From contig JAHPZA010000002.1 of NCBI GenBank assembly GCA_019058445.1, forward strand, positions 62,001-126,000: a DNA stretch of 64,000 nt, given 5' to 3'. The notes under the pieces are model-generated. The model was not told the DNA's origin, made no database searches, and saw nothing but the letters and a program-made list of their open reading frames with translations. Each line of letters starts with the position of its first letter. Within the stretch, counting starts at the first letter, position 1. Below are positions 8,973 to 18,370 of this stretch, one piece after another. The position numbers and the translations under genes are program-made. This DNA is from Promethearchaeota archaeon (GTDB lineage: Archaea; Asgardarchaeota; Lokiarchaeia; Sigyniarchaeales; SOKP01).

Positions 8973-9956
8973 CTATGAATTAAAAAATCCAAGAGTCGCA
9001 CCAACTAATGCTAACTCATTTTTCTTCTGCATGTGCCCCCCTTTTCTTAATACTAACTGTCTTTCATCGGGAAGATTTAAAATCGATGTGTTTTCCTCAA
9101 AATTTATGAAGGGAATGATTTTATCGTTTTTAGCATGGACTAATAAGACTTTTTTTGAAAATTTCCTCCATTCAGAAGGGGACATCGTATCCTTTAGTCT
9201 TTCAATAACGATATAAGGCGAGAATTTTTGGTTTAATTCCTCATCTGGAAATAAATCAACTCCTTTCAAATGATAACTAAATCTTACAATAGGATTGGCG
9301 GTGGATATGCTTTGTTTATAATGAGACATTGACGAGACGGCGACGATTTTTTCTATGTTCTTGTTTGGAAATCCGGCACAAAGCACGGTTATAGCACCTA
9401 TACTAATCCCAAGGGCATAGAGCTTGACATGTTTAAGATCTTCATTACTTCTTATCCATTCAATGATGGAATTAAAATCGTCTATTCTTTTCAGAAAATC
9501 GGACCTTTGACCTGCTTTTTTAGATTCTCCAATTCCTCTTGCATCATAGGCTAAAATTATATATCCCTGAATAGCTAATGGATAATAATAATATTGAAGC
9601 GTTTCTTTTTTGTCTGAAAACCCACCACTTACTACAATTAACGCGTTTTTCGATTTAACAAGCTCTTTGTTTTTTGATTCTACTAAATCAGCATGAATAT
9701 TTTCCCCATCTACTTTGATTTTCAGCTTTTTAACTTCGAGAATTTTGAGACGTAGTGTCTCCCATCTGTCAAACCAAATATCTCTAAAGGTGAAATATAT
9801 TTCAAAAGGGGCATAAACCGTTAAAAAGGTGAGAACAGAGGCGATGAGTAATACCCGTAAAGTATTACTCCAAGAGGCATTGACATACCAGATGAATGCG
9901 CTCACCAAGAACGCAACAATAAAGACAATGATACGCTTATGGGTTTTAGTGAGCAA
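8973..9956 (-). CDS. Membrane-anchored alpha/beta hydrolase
   Basis: 327 residues. Two hydrophobic segments at the N-terminus (IIVFIVAFLVSAFIWYV and LRVLLIASVLTFLTVYAPF) anchor a cytoplasmic or external hydrolase domain. Catalytic features: nucleophile elbow LGISIGA (G-x-S-x-G), acid AKNDKIIP and histidine KGGHMQKK, in the expected order. It resembles serine aminopeptidase/acyl-esterase S33-like lipases; the real substrate is unknown. It converges on the M14-like gene, whose stop is one base away from its own stop. Confidence 0.8.
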   Translation of the reverse strand: MLTKTHKRIIVFIVAFLVSAFIWYVNASWSNTLRVLLIASVLTFLTVYAPFEIYFTFRDIWFDRWETLRLKILEVKKLKIKVDGENIHADLVESKNKELVKSKNALIVVSGGFSDKKETLQYYYYPLAIQGYIILAYDARGIGESKKAGQRSDFLKRIDDFNSIIEWIRSNEDLKHVKLYALGISIGAITVLCAGFPNKNIEKIVAVSSMSHYKQSISTANPIVRFSYHLKGVDLFPDEELNQKFSPYIVIERLKDTMSPSEWRKFSKKVLLVHAKNDKIIPFINFEENTSILNLPDERQLVLRKGGHMQKKNELALVGATLGFFNS

Positions 9957-10096
9957 GTCTTATCATCACGAATTTAAAGTATATTAACAGCAATGAATAA
10001 TTTTCTAATCAAAAAAATAAAATTTTAAAAGGAATTAAAGTCTTTAGAAAAAATTAAATTATATCCTTTTATCAAATTCAACCTGGATAGCTTTCG

Positions 10097-11626
10097 ATGA
10101 AATGGAAGAAAATTTTACTAATCGTAGCAAATTATAAAACAACGGGTTATGATTTCTATGATTCCGCTTTTCCGCCGTTGGCGTTGGAATATATAGCTGC
10201 CTACGTGGAAGATATATTGGATGTAAGCATCTTAGACACAAAAGCAGCAAATTTAAGTTTAACACAAACCAGAGACAAAATTGCAGAATTTAATCCTGAT
10301 TTAGTAGGATTAAGCGTCCCGGTCACGAGCGCAATTGATACTGTGCTTAGCTATGCAAAGATAGCTAAACAACATGGATGTACCACCGTAATCGGGGGAT
10401 GGCACCCTACACTCGCAGTTGAGCAGACCTTATCATCTCCGTGGATTGATATTTTAGTAAGAGGGGAGGGAGAATTCACGTTCAGGGAGCTCATAGAGAG
10501 AGGAACCCCGGAAAATATAAAGGGTTTATCGTATAAAAATAACGGGAAAATAATCCATAACCCAGATAGACCTTTTCTTAGAGATTTAAATGAATTAATG
10601 TTTCCTTCTAGGCATTTGGTAAAAAAATATGAGTACAAGATATTTAATATGAACTGTGATGTGATAGAGACATCTCGGGGTTGTCCGCAAGGGTGCCGAT
10701 TCTGCAGCACGCATGTCGTCTATAAGCGCAGGTGGAGGGCTCGTTCGGTGGAAAACGTAGTTAAAGAACTGGAAAATATTTCGCAAAATAAAAATATCAC
10801 AGATGTGTTTTTTGTTGATGATAATATTCTCGTGGATATGAAACGGGTTGGCAAGCTATGCATAGAGATTATCCGGAGGAAAAGAGAGGGTAAAATTAAT
10901 AAAAAATTGAAATTTTTTTTCCAGGGCAGATTAGATTCAATGGCTCGATATCCAAAAATAACCAAACTGATGGGCATTGCAGGCTTTTGGCTTGTCTTAG
11001 TAGGAGTAGAAGCCACGGATGATGAAACCTTAAAGATTATTGATAAGGGATGTAAATTAGAAAATATTAAAAAAGGCATAGAAGTACTGCATGACAGCGG
11101 TATCTTAGTTATGGGAAACGTAATTATAGGGGCAAACCTTGAAGATAGGATAGAGGATGTCTTTATTACCATAAAAAGAACCAGAGAGTTAGGTTTAGAT
11201 TTACCCAGTTTTACTCTCCTAACTCCATTCCCCTCTACCGATTTTTATAAGGAAATAAAAGAAAAAAACCTCTTATTGACGGAAGATTATTCTAGCTACA
11301 ATTGGCTAAATCCAGTAATAAAAACCCCAAATCTTAGTCCTGAGGCTCTTAAACACTTATTATTCTTAGCCTTTTTTTATATTAATTATTACGGAGGAGG
11401 CTGGGTACATAAATTAAGTTTGTTTTATAGGAGTACCAAATATAGAGGGTGGAATTTCACTTTTCACCCGATTAGATTTTATCGAACGTTATTGTCTTAT
11501 ATCAAATGGCGACGCATCGTTCATTATAATTTACAGGATTTAGATAAAAAAATTCATCAAATTAAATTTGGAACACTTAAAGAAATGGAAGAATTAAGGC
11601 ATGCCATCGCACAAGAAATTGAATAA
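10097..11626 (+). CDS. Cobalamin-dependent radical SAM enzyme
   Basis: 509 residues. An N-terminal B12-binding-like Rossmann domain (PPLALEYIAAYVED, then VGLSVPVTSAIDT and VIGGWHPTLAV) precedes a radical SAM barrel with the [4Fe-4S] motif C-P-Q-G-C-R-F-C near residue 198, inside ETSRGCPQGCRFCSTH. Downstream, GVEATDDETLKIIDKG and ANLEDRIEDV match the SAM-binding parts of BchE/P-methylase-type enzymes. This class carries out methylations or ring formation on unactivated carbons. The C-terminal 120 residues are specific to subfamilies and give no substrate clue. The gene stands alone on its strand. Confidence 0.82.
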   Translation: MKWKKILLIVANYKTTGYDFYDSAFPPLALEYIAAYVEDILDVSILDTKAANLSLTQTRDKIAEFNPDLVGLSVPVTSAIDTVLSYAKIAKQHGCTTVIGGWHPTLAVEQTLSSPWIDILVRGEGEFTFRELIERGTPENIKGLSYKNNGKIIHNPDRPFLRDLNELMFPSRHLVKKYEYKIFNMNCDVIETSRGCPQGCRFCSTHVVYKRRWRARSVENVVKELENISQNKNITDVFFVDDNILVDMKRVGKLCIEIIRRKREGKINKKLKFFFQGRLDSMARYPKITKLMGIAGFWLVLVGVEATDDETLKIIDKGCKLENIKKGIEVLHDSGILVMGNVIIGANLEDRIEDVFITIKRTRELGLDLPSFTLLTPFPSTDFYKEIKEKNLLLTEDYSSYNWLNPVIKTPNLSPEALKHLLFLAFFYINYYGGGWVHKLSLFYRSTKYRGWNFTFHPIRFYRTLLSYIKWRRIVHYNLQDLDKKIHQIKFGTLKEMEELRHAIAQEIE

Positions 11627-11689
11627 AAAAATAGAGAATGTTTAAAAATAATGAAAAAAGGAATTAAAATCTCAGAAATGCTGTAATTA

Positions 11690-12088
11690 TTATTTTTTTT
11701 TCTTTGGTTTTCCAGCTGCTCTTCTTTCTGCTTCGGTCCATGGCTTCTTCTTCGATTCTTTTCCAGGAGGACACCCAAAATCATCTCTTACTTTACATTC
11801 AGGTTTACTGTCTGATCCAGGACAAGGTTCACATTTCATCTTTCTTAACATCGCTTCAACTTCGTTTACTTCATATCCAAATTCCTCGTCTTCTGTCTCA
11901 TCTGTGAGCATATCATCTTCGATTTTACTGAGGTCAAAATCAACATCCTCTTCTAAATTATCTTTTTCATCATATAAATCGATAACCTCATCTCCATCTT
12001 CATCCGCTTTGCCTTCGGGAATTTCATCCTCTTCAGGTTCAACCGTTACTTTTTTCTTTTTAGCCACTACTATTTTCACTAACTCCAT
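11690..12088 (-). CDS. Small acidic protein with cysteine cluster
   Basis: 132 residues. A basic start (VVAKKKKVTVEPEEDE) leads into a long Asp/Glu-rich stretch; then a compact cysteine cluster (CEPCPG, ECKVRDDFGC) that could bind a metal or form disulphides, and a very basic tail ending KPKKKK. I do not recognise the family. The charge blocks suggest binding to a nucleic acid or a basic protein. The ATG lies at 12086-12088. Base composition and frame make it a better candidate than the opposite-strand frames. Confidence 0.55.
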   Translation of the reverse strand: MELVKIVVAKKKKVTVEPEEDEIPEGKADEDGDEVIDLYDEKDNLEEDVDFDLSKIEDDMLTDETEDEEFGYEVNEVEAMLRKMKCEPCPGSDSKPECKVRDDFGCPPGKESKKKPWTEAERRAAGKPKKKK

Positions 12089-12292
12089 TAATTGGATATA
12101 GAATTTAAAATTAGTTGGTACATTAAAATGTAACTTAAAATTTAGACTTTTTGTTTTTTTAGCAAATTATACATATATAATATGAGGAGTAAATTCTTAA
12201 AAAAGAGGGATAGTTAAACCATTTTTGTGCAGATTTGAGAAAAAAAGATAAAGAAAATACAAGTCGCTTCGCATATTTGTGTTTTTTCTTGC
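12089..12292. other. Intergenic, no gene seen
   Basis: AT-rich spacer between the acidic protein gene and the small secreted peptide. I see no tRNA, repeat or convincing frame. It probably holds the promoter of the acidic protein gene; a TATA-like run lies around 12170-12182. Confidence 0.4.
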
Positions 12293-12415
12293 TTAAGGTG
12301 ATCCTTCTCCACAACCAGGGATAGAAACCCCTGCTGCGGCCATACTAAGACCATATGACAGCGTTAATAAGATGGCGAGAGCCACTATTACTTTCTTGGA
12401 ATAAGCTTTAGGCAT
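12293..12415 (-). CDS. 40-residue secreted or membrane peptide
   Basis: A short frame starts at ATG 12415 and stops at TAA 12293. The product begins with a basic stretch (MPKAYSKK), has one hydrophobic segment (VIVALAILLTLSYGLS), an AAAG that resembles a signal-peptidase site, and a short tail VSIPGCGEGSP. It is locally richer in G+C than its surroundings, which fits coding DNA. It could be a secreted peptide, a single-span membrane peptide or, less likely, a lipoprotein. No other gene explains this part of the 570-bp gap. Function unknown. Confidence 0.4.
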   Translation of the reverse strand: MPKAYSKKVIVALAILLTLSYGLSMAAAGVSIPGCGEGSP

Positions 12416-12659
12416 ATGATAACCCAACCTTGTTTATTGATAAATTTTCGTTAAATGAAAAATTAACAGCAATAATTTAATTTTAGTCTATTTAAATGCC
12501 GAAAATTTTGAGAAGGAATTTTACCGCATCACAAAATACTAATTTAAAAAAGACAGGTGAAATTGAGTAAAAATGACAAGACGATATGAAAGAGCAGGTT
12601 TTTTTTAAAAATTAGTCTGACTAAAGATGCTTGTATTAGAAAGTGGAAAGCTCCAGCAA

Positions 12660-13658
12660 TTAACTCATTCCAATTTCTGTTTCAATTAATCTAGTTATTC
12701 CGATATCAAAGAAATTATTGAAACTATTTAAGAAATAGCTAATTATATTTCTAACTTGTTGTTCTTCGATATTTGACTCATTAAATTTAATTTCTTGGAG
12801 TATTATGCGCAATCGAATGAGATATTCTTGAAATTCTGATATTGAGTCTAGATTAATAATATCATAGTTTTTGATGATCTCACTCAGTAAATTGGGGATT
12901 CGTTCTAAAAGTTCTGAGTATTTTTTAATAACTGTGTTTGAAATGAGTTGTAATGTTAATGCCTCATTAATGAAATCACGCACGTAGAGTAAAATCACCC
13001 TATCCCCTAAAAACCTAATAATGGGGAAATTCTTATATCCTTTCGAGATGGGATAATCTGCCAAACCTGTAATAAGGATTCTACGACCCAGACTGTATTT
13101 TCTGTCTATTTCGTCTAATATAAGTTGGTTGTCCTTTCTAATACTGCCTTTAATAATATCAGTTACTACTGTAGTAAACACACTCGATAAATCAGACAAC
13201 ACTTCCGGGAGAGCTGTTTTGGATGTATCAAGTAAAAAATTTATCAGAAATTCGCTATTTTCGTTGATATTTTTGAAATCAATTCCGATAATTTCGCTCC
13301 GTAATGAAACTAATAATTTGTTAACCTCTTCTTGATTATCATCGTTATACTTTATGTAAATCTCGTCTATATTCAATTTAAAAGCACTAATAATTGCTTG
13401 CTTTATTAGATTCATGGACCAAATATTCGCATCAATTCTAAAAATGGTTTTAGCTTTTTCTTTATCAAAAGCCCGGATAATGATCGTCTTTTCGTCTAAA
13501 GGATAGAGAGTCACCTCTGATTTTTCGTCTAAATCTGCGTTTATAGTCCAGTCTTGAGGAAAAGTTATGGCTTTGCTATTGCCTAGCTTAATAACGCTCC
13601 TTACATATTTACTTTTAAGTTTTGGCTTCTCTTCAGACTCTTTTTTAGATTTTGGCAT
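12660..13658 (-). CDS. AbrB-PhoU phosphate-uptake-type regulator
   Basis: 332 residues. An N-terminal AbrB/SpoVT-like DNA-binding fold (VIKLGNSKAITFPQDWTIN, then EVTLYPLDEKTIIIRA) is followed by an all-helical PhoU-like region with two repeats of about 100 residues. Archaeal proteins of this architecture are annotated as phosphate-uptake regulators, though no Pst or phosphate transporter genes lie nearby. The start at 13658 is the first ATG and lies directly before the basic KESEEKPKLKSK stretch. Its promoter must be in the AT-rich 90 bases between this gene and the methyltransferase gene, which is transcribed toward it. Confidence 0.75.
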   Translation of the reverse strand: MPKSKKESEEKPKLKSKYVRSVIKLGNSKAITFPQDWTINADLDEKSEVTLYPLDEKTIIIRAFDKEKAKTIFRIDANIWSMNLIKQAIISAFKLNIDEIYIKYNDDNQEEVNKLLVSLRSEIIGIDFKNINENSEFLINFLLDTSKTALPEVLSDLSSVFTTVVTDIIKGSIRKDNQLILDEIDRKYSLGRRILITGLADYPISKGYKNFPIIRFLGDRVILLYVRDFINEALTLQLISNTVIKKYSELLERIPNLLSEIIKNYDIINLDSISEFQEYLIRLRIILQEIKFNESNIEEQQVRNIISYFLNSFNNFFDIGITRLIETEIGMS

Positions 13659-13750
13659 AGGGAAAGCAATATAATTTTTATATTATTATATAATTAATAT
13701 AATTCTCTTATCATTATATAAATTTTCATGCCAAATATAAGGAAAAAAAT

Positions 13751-15829
13751 TCATAATTTAAAAACCCGATTGGCTATTTCATCAATTTCAAAAACAAGCT
13801 GCTGATTTTTAGATAAAAATTTGTATGAATTCATAATCGAACGTAAGTTTAGTTCTAATTCTTTTTTTGAATAGAGTTTAAATTTAGGTAAACTAAATTT
13901 GGGAAATAAGAATTTAAACTCTATATTTGGGAGAATTTCTTGTGGATGGGTTAGTAATTTCAATAGATTTGATATTTTAGTATTATCAAAAAGTTCCTTT
14001 ACGTACACTAATCGTACTAATGAATTAGATAAGTTAAGAAAAAAAGTGTGACACATTTCAATTTCCTGAGAACTGAAAAATAACATGTTTTGCTCCATTA
14101 AAATTTGAGATAAGACTTGATTGATCTTACCCAAATAAGAAAGAGATATGGGAAAACTTTCCGGTATGGGCAGTCTTTTGATAAAGCTCCCGTTAAACCT
14201 TAAATATCCGCCGGACATATGCAGAGACCAAAATAAAGCCTTAAAAATAGAATCCATTAATTTCGAGTTGAGGAGAGATAACAGACAAAACAGTTTATTT
14301 GTAGTAAATGATGGAATTGTTATGAAATAGAGCCCAGTGATGTTTGTAAAAACCCCCGGATCGTATAACGCCGTTAAACTTTTTGCAATTTCCCTAAAAA
14401 TTAATTTTTCACTGCTTAAATCTTGCCAAATATCTTTAAACACCTCATTATACTTAAAGTAAGAAATAGCGATGTCCCTTTTAGCTATTCGAATTCTTTT
14501 CTGAAAATCTATGTGAAATTGTTTAACATTACCAGTTCCTAAAAGGAGTAAGTCATTCTGGGAACTTTTAGTTTCACTAACGTTCTTAAAATGTTTTTCC
14601 CATTGTAAAAAGCCAAAAGGTCTATATATGATTTTCAAATCGTTAATTACTTGAGACATAGGTTTAAAATTCGAGAAGATATATTGCATGAGTTCAATAT
14701 TACCAAATATGGGAATAACTTTTGATGGAAACGTATTAATCCAGTGTTGACTCACTATTTTTGAATTCATAAAATTATACTTAACCATATCATCCAGAGT
14801 TTCGCAATTCTGAATAGTAAATTTAGTACGATTATTGGAACTTTTTTTTCTGAAAGAGAGAATGATTGGATATATCGCAGCTTTGGCAAAGACAGGCAAT
14901 GAAGATATATTGATTATTTCTTTAATTTCAGTATTTTGAAGCAAAATCGTCCTTATTTTTATCCCATAATCGGCTGCCAAAAATTTATTAGTCATCAGAA
15001 ATGAAAGGTATCCATAATTCTCTTTTAGCATTTCTAAGGATTTTTCAAGAAATACAATTGAGAGATCATAGAGTCGATAGGCAGATGTGAATCTTTTTTT
15101 TACCTTTTTTTTAAAATTCATATCTTTAATTTTTTTATTTTCGATATAAGGGGGATTTCCAAGAATGATATCAAATTTCTCATGAGGATTGAATTCTAAA
15201 AGAAAATCTGAGTTATAGATATGAAAGGAGATCTCAGCATTATTTAAAATTTCATCGAGGGTCGCATTTTTTAGTGATATAAATTTCGGGTCGATATCGG
15301 ATGATGTTTTGGGTGATGTATCTGATAAATACCATGAAAGTAATCGTATTTTGCAAATATTATGAGCTGGTATATCAAGATCCACACCATACAAGATGTT
15401 TTGAATGATATTTTTTTTGATTTCAACTTCTTCGAGATCTGGTGTGAGCAGCTTGTATATGTTTAAGATTAGCTTTCCCGCAGAAATTAAAAATCTCCCA
15501 GAGCCACATGCGGGATCCATAATTTTAATATGTTCAATTCTACGAGTTAATACTTTTTTCATTTCTGGATGTCGTTCAAATATCGAAGAGAGTGCTTTAA
15601 GATCTCTTGGATTAGTAAGGAGTATATCATCTTTTAAACCAAATTCTTCAAACATATCTTTAAGATAGATGCGAAAGAGATTTCTTATAATAAATTCTGC
15701 CATCTGACTTGGGGTATATACGCTTCCAGAATATTGCCCACTTTCTTTTTCTCTTAATATTTTGTTTTCAAACTTATCCACTACCTCATTAAAGAAAGCG
15801 ATAATTTTTCTAGAACTGAGATTTTTCAT
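13751..15829 (-). CDS. Adenine-N6 DNA methyltransferase, type IIG-like
   Basis: 692 residues. After a helical lead-in with SGSVYTPSQMAEFI (motif X-like), the SAM-binding motif DPACGSGRF appears at residues 105-113 and the catalytic NPPY (GNPPYIEN) near residue 225. The C-terminal 350 residues resemble the TaqI-like target-recognition region (YLRFNGSFIKRLPIP). This is the methyltransferase plus specificity part of an Eco57I-type enzyme. I see no N-terminal PD-(D/E)xK nuclease and no restriction gene beside it, so it is probably an orphan methyltransferase used for epigenetic marking or for protection against an enzyme elsewhere. Confidence 0.8.
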   Translation of the reverse strand: MKNLSSRKIIAFFNEVVDKFENKILREKESGQYSGSVYTPSQMAEFIIRNLFRIYLKDMFEEFGLKDDILLTNPRDLKALSSIFERHPEMKKVLTRRIEHIKIMDPACGSGRFLISAGKLILNIYKLLTPDLEEVEIKKNIIQNILYGVDLDIPAHNICKIRLLSWYLSDTSPKTSSDIDPKFISLKNATLDEILNNAEISFHIYNSDFLLEFNPHEKFDIILGNPPYIENKKIKDMNFKKKVKKRFTSAYRLYDLSIVFLEKSLEMLKENYGYLSFLMTNKFLAADYGIKIRTILLQNTEIKEIINISSLPVFAKAAIYPIILSFRKKSSNNRTKFTIQNCETLDDMVKYNFMNSKIVSQHWINTFPSKVIPIFGNIELMQYIFSNFKPMSQVINDLKIIYRPFGFLQWEKHFKNVSETKSSQNDLLLLGTGNVKQFHIDFQKRIRIAKRDIAISYFKYNEVFKDIWQDLSSEKLIFREIAKSLTALYDPGVFTNITGLYFITIPSFTTNKLFCLLSLLNSKLMDSIFKALFWSLHMSGGYLRFNGSFIKRLPIPESFPISLSYLGKINQVLSQILMEQNMLFFSSQEIEMCHTFFLNLSNSLVRLVYVKELFDNTKISNLLKLLTHPQEILPNIEFKFLFPKFSLPKFKLYSKKELELNLRSIMNSYKFLSKNQQLVFEIDEIANRVFKL

Positions 15830-15909
15830 TGAAATCTAATAAAAATATAATACTTTTTCACTTGATTGAGTATAATTTGTTTTTAATTTAGGTTTTCTTA
15901 TATATATAT

Positions 15910-16812
15910 ATGATTGATGGTTCATTAGTACAAAAATTACTTAAAAATCCAGAAGAAATTTCCAAGTTAACATTGCACGATATTTCTCAGATTTTGAGAG
16001 ATGCAAAAGGATTATTTGAGAATGAAACCCTATTATTAGAGTTTACTATTGGGGAAAAAGAGGAAATTTATGTACTTGGAGATATTCATGGAAATATGCA
16101 ATCTTTACTGAAATTAGTAGAGCTTATTAACAAAAATAATCCAAAATTCGTTATATTTTTAGGAGATATAGTGGATCGTGGACCAAAACAATTAGAGTGC
16201 TTAATATACGTTTTGCTGTTAAAGATTCTCAAACCTCAAACCTTTTATATTTTAAGAGGGAATCACGAAACCTTAGAAATGAACCAAGCATATGGTTTTT
16301 TTTATGAATTTTCCCAGAAATTTGAGAATTATGAGGCATTTAAAGAAATTCTGGCCGTTTATGACGTACTTCCGATATGTTCGATTATTAATAATAGTAT
16401 CCTATGTTTACATGGGGGAATCCCTGAAGATGGTGGTATTTTAAAAAAATTGAAAGGCCTAAAACCACAAGATATTGACACATCAACTTTAGAATCTATC
16501 GCACTGGGAATTTTTCAAATCATGTGGAATGATCCAAAGCCTGGTTTAGGAGGTTTTATGAGAAGTTATAGAGGTCCTGGTATAAAATTTTTTGGACAAG
16601 AGGCTTTTAATAGGTTTATGGTAGAAAATAACTTAAAATATCTTATAAGAGCACACGAGTGTTTTCCAGAGGGTTATGTATGGTTTTTTAATTATCGTTT
16701 GTTATCTATATTCTCTTCTGCTAATTATCGGGGAGATTATTCTCCAAATCCAGCTAGTTATGCAATAGTAAAAGATAATGATGTAATTCCAAAAAACATA
16801 GAACTTTTATAA
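15910..16812 (+). CDS. PPP-family Ser/Thr protein phosphatase, PP1/PP2A-like
   Basis: 300 residues with every metal-site motif of the PPP family: GDIHG (57-61), GDIVDRG (85-91), RGNHET (from 116), LHGGIP, and RAHECFPEGY. Near the C-terminus, FSSANYRGDY matches the SAPNYCG loop of eukaryotic PP1/PP2A. The protein has a helical N-terminal extension of about 45 residues before the core. It would remove phosphate from serine/threonine using two metal ions. The gene overlaps the GGCT-like gene tail to tail by six bases. The strongly eukaryote-like loop is typical of what is reported from Asgard archaea. Confidence 0.9.
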   Translation: MIDGSLVQKLLKNPEEISKLTLHDISQILRDAKGLFENETLLLEFTIGEKEEIYVLGDIHGNMQSLLKLVELINKNNPKFVIFLGDIVDRGPKQLECLIYVLLLKILKPQTFYILRGNHETLEMNQAYGFFYEFSQKFENYEAFKEILAVYDVLPICSIINNSILCLHGGIPEDGGILKKLKGLKPQDIDTSTLESIALGIFQIMWNDPKPGLGGFMRSYRGPGIKFFGQEAFNRFMVENNLKYLIRAHECFPEGYVWFFNYRLLSIFSSANYRGDYSPNPASYAIVKDNDVIPKNIELL

Positions 16813-17226
16813 AACTAATTCTGGAAAATTTAGAACAACTTCAGGATATTTTTTAATTTCTTCTTTCCATCTATCGTTTAAATCAAGATCAGGTGTTAAC
16901 TTTAAGGAATTTATGGTTTCTTGAGTGGGAACATATATCAAGGCGTTCGACCTCTTGTTATTTTTTAAGATAATTTCTATTTCATAGCGTTCATAAAGAC
17001 CAGAATGAAGTCCTTCATAATAATCTAATTCAATGAGCTGCTCCTGATTTACATCAAATTTAAGAGCCCAAAAAGAAGAATTCCTTAATGGTAAAACAAA
17101 TGGAAACCAATTTCCTTTAGGAAAAATTCGTATAAAATTAGGAACTTTGCATACTTCTACATTATTTTTTTCTTTCCAATGCCCCCGTGTGATAAAAGTT
17201 CCATAACCGATAACGGAAATACTCAT
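16807..17226 (-). CDS. Gamma-glutamylcyclotransferase/AIG2-like protein
   Basis: 139 residues. VIGYGTFITRGHW is the substrate-binding loop of the GGCT fold, and ELDYYEGLHSGLYERYEIEI carries the conserved catalytic-type glutamate region. Family members cleave gamma-glutamyl amines or cyclise gamma-glutamyl peptides. It overlaps the phosphatase gene tail to tail by six bases. The substrate is unknown; the ATP-grasp enzyme of this window could in principle make gamma-glutamyl bonds, but nothing ties them together. Confidence 0.75.
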   Translation of the reverse strand: MSISVIGYGTFITRGHWKEKNNVEVCKVPNFIRIFPKGNWFPFVLPLRNSSFWALKFDVNQEQLIELDYYEGLHSGLYERYEIEIILKNNKRSNALIYVPTQETINSLKLTPDLDLNDRWKEEIKKYPEVVLNFPELVL

Positions 17227-17339
17227 TATTAGATTTTTAGTCTATTGTAAATTCTTTATGATCTGTAAAATGAAAAGGTTTTTGAGAGAGATAAAATCCA
17301 GTATAGTTAAATAACCAAAAAAAATAATTTTATCAAATA

Positions 17340-17600
17340 TTAATAGATTTCGCTTGCATCTGGTTTTACAAATAAGAGATTATTACCCCTAATAAAGATT
17401 TCATTATACTTTGCCACAGGGGATCCATCCATGATTTCAGTGGCATCTTCCAAAATCATGTTCATATAAGCGTCAATTTCTTTTAACAATCCACGATATT
17501 CTGTGCCGTCCTTTAATCTTAGCAAAATTTTAGATTTTTGGGCGTTTTGTAATATGTGTAATGGATTTTTTGATTTCTGTTGTGAGTTATTTCTCGACAT
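17340..17600 (-). CDS. Sm-like (Lsm) RNA-binding protein
   Basis: 86 residues with both Sm motifs: Sm1 (LLRLKDGTEYRGLLKEIDAYMNMILEDATE) split here as LKDGTEYRGLLKEIDAYMN and MILEDATE, and Sm2 IFIRGNNLLFV. The N-terminal 15 residues are basic. Archaeal Lsm proteins form six- or seven-membered rings that bind U-rich RNA. Start ATG at 17600. It lies upstream of the GGCT-like gene on the same strand with 113 bases between them. Confidence 0.9.
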   Translation of the reverse strand: MSRNNSQQKSKNPLHILQNAQKSKILLRLKDGTEYRGLLKEIDAYMNMILEDATEIMDGSPVAKYNEIFIRGNNLLFVKPDASEIY

Positions 17601-17782
17601 ATTAAATGTTTACCTTTAACAAAATAAATTAATTATAATTATAAACGTATAAAATTCTAATCTAGAAAAAACCAATTCTAAATTAAAACCTTTTGATTAT
17701 TTTTTAATGAGATTCTTAAAAAAGATCACAAAAATTTAATTTTCACTTATCATAGACTTAATGGAAAATTAAGAAATTAAAA

Positions 17783-18370
17783 ATGAAACCTGTAAAAAAT
17801 AACAAGAAACGAGAGATCATAGATAAATATAATCAAACGTCAGAGTTTTATGATAGACGGTATGAAAAAATTCAAGAAGATAAATACCGTTTAATTTTAA
17901 ACGATATAAGGATTAACGAGAAGGTTATTTTAGATACAGGTTGTGGTACAGGACTTTTATTTGATTATATGAAGAGCTCATTTGAAAATCTTTTTAACCA
18001 TGATTATCATTATGTGGGAGTGGATATTTCAATTAACATGCTAAAAAGGTTCTACTTCAAAATTGATCAAAAAGCCAAAAATATTGATTTAATCTTGTCT
18101 GATTTAGAGAATTTACCTTTGAGGGACAATACGTTTGATTTATTATTTTCATTTACATCTTTACAAAACTTACCGGATATCATTCAAGGAATAAGAGAAT
18201 CATTTAGAGTAGTAAAAAATGGTGCAGAAGTACATTTCTCTATTTTAAAGAAACGATTAAATAAAAAAAAGCTAATAAGCATAATAGAACATAAATTAAA
18301 GCATATGAAAATTATAGAGAGAGAATCCATTGAGGACACACTGTTTACAGGAATAACTTTAAAAAAATAA
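17783..18370 (+). CDS. Class I SAM-dependent methyltransferase
   Basis: 195 residues with the class I methyltransferase fold: motif I LDTGCGTG, motif II VGVDISINML, motif III LSDLENLPLRDNTFDLLFSF, and motif post-III LPDIIQGIRESFRVVKNGA. It resembles the UbiE/type-11 group of small-molecule or RNA methyltransferases. The substrate is not determinable. Its 3' end overlaps the Rio2 gene tail to tail by 12 bases. Confidence 0.82.
   Translation: MKPVKNNKKREIIDKYNQTSEFYDRRYEKIQEDKYRLILNDIRINEKVILDTGCGTGLLFDYMKSSFENLFNHDYHYVGVDISINMLKRFYFKIDQKAKNIDLILSDLENLPLRDNTFDLLFSFTSLQNLPDIIQGIRESFRVVKNGAEVHFSILKKRLNKKKLISIIEHKLKHMKIIERESIEDTLFTGITLKK

Noticed and set aside
10351..11172. Several minus-strand frames of 60 to 150 residues inside the radical SAM gene
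   Set aside because: They lie fully antisense to a well-supported gene and carry no motifs.
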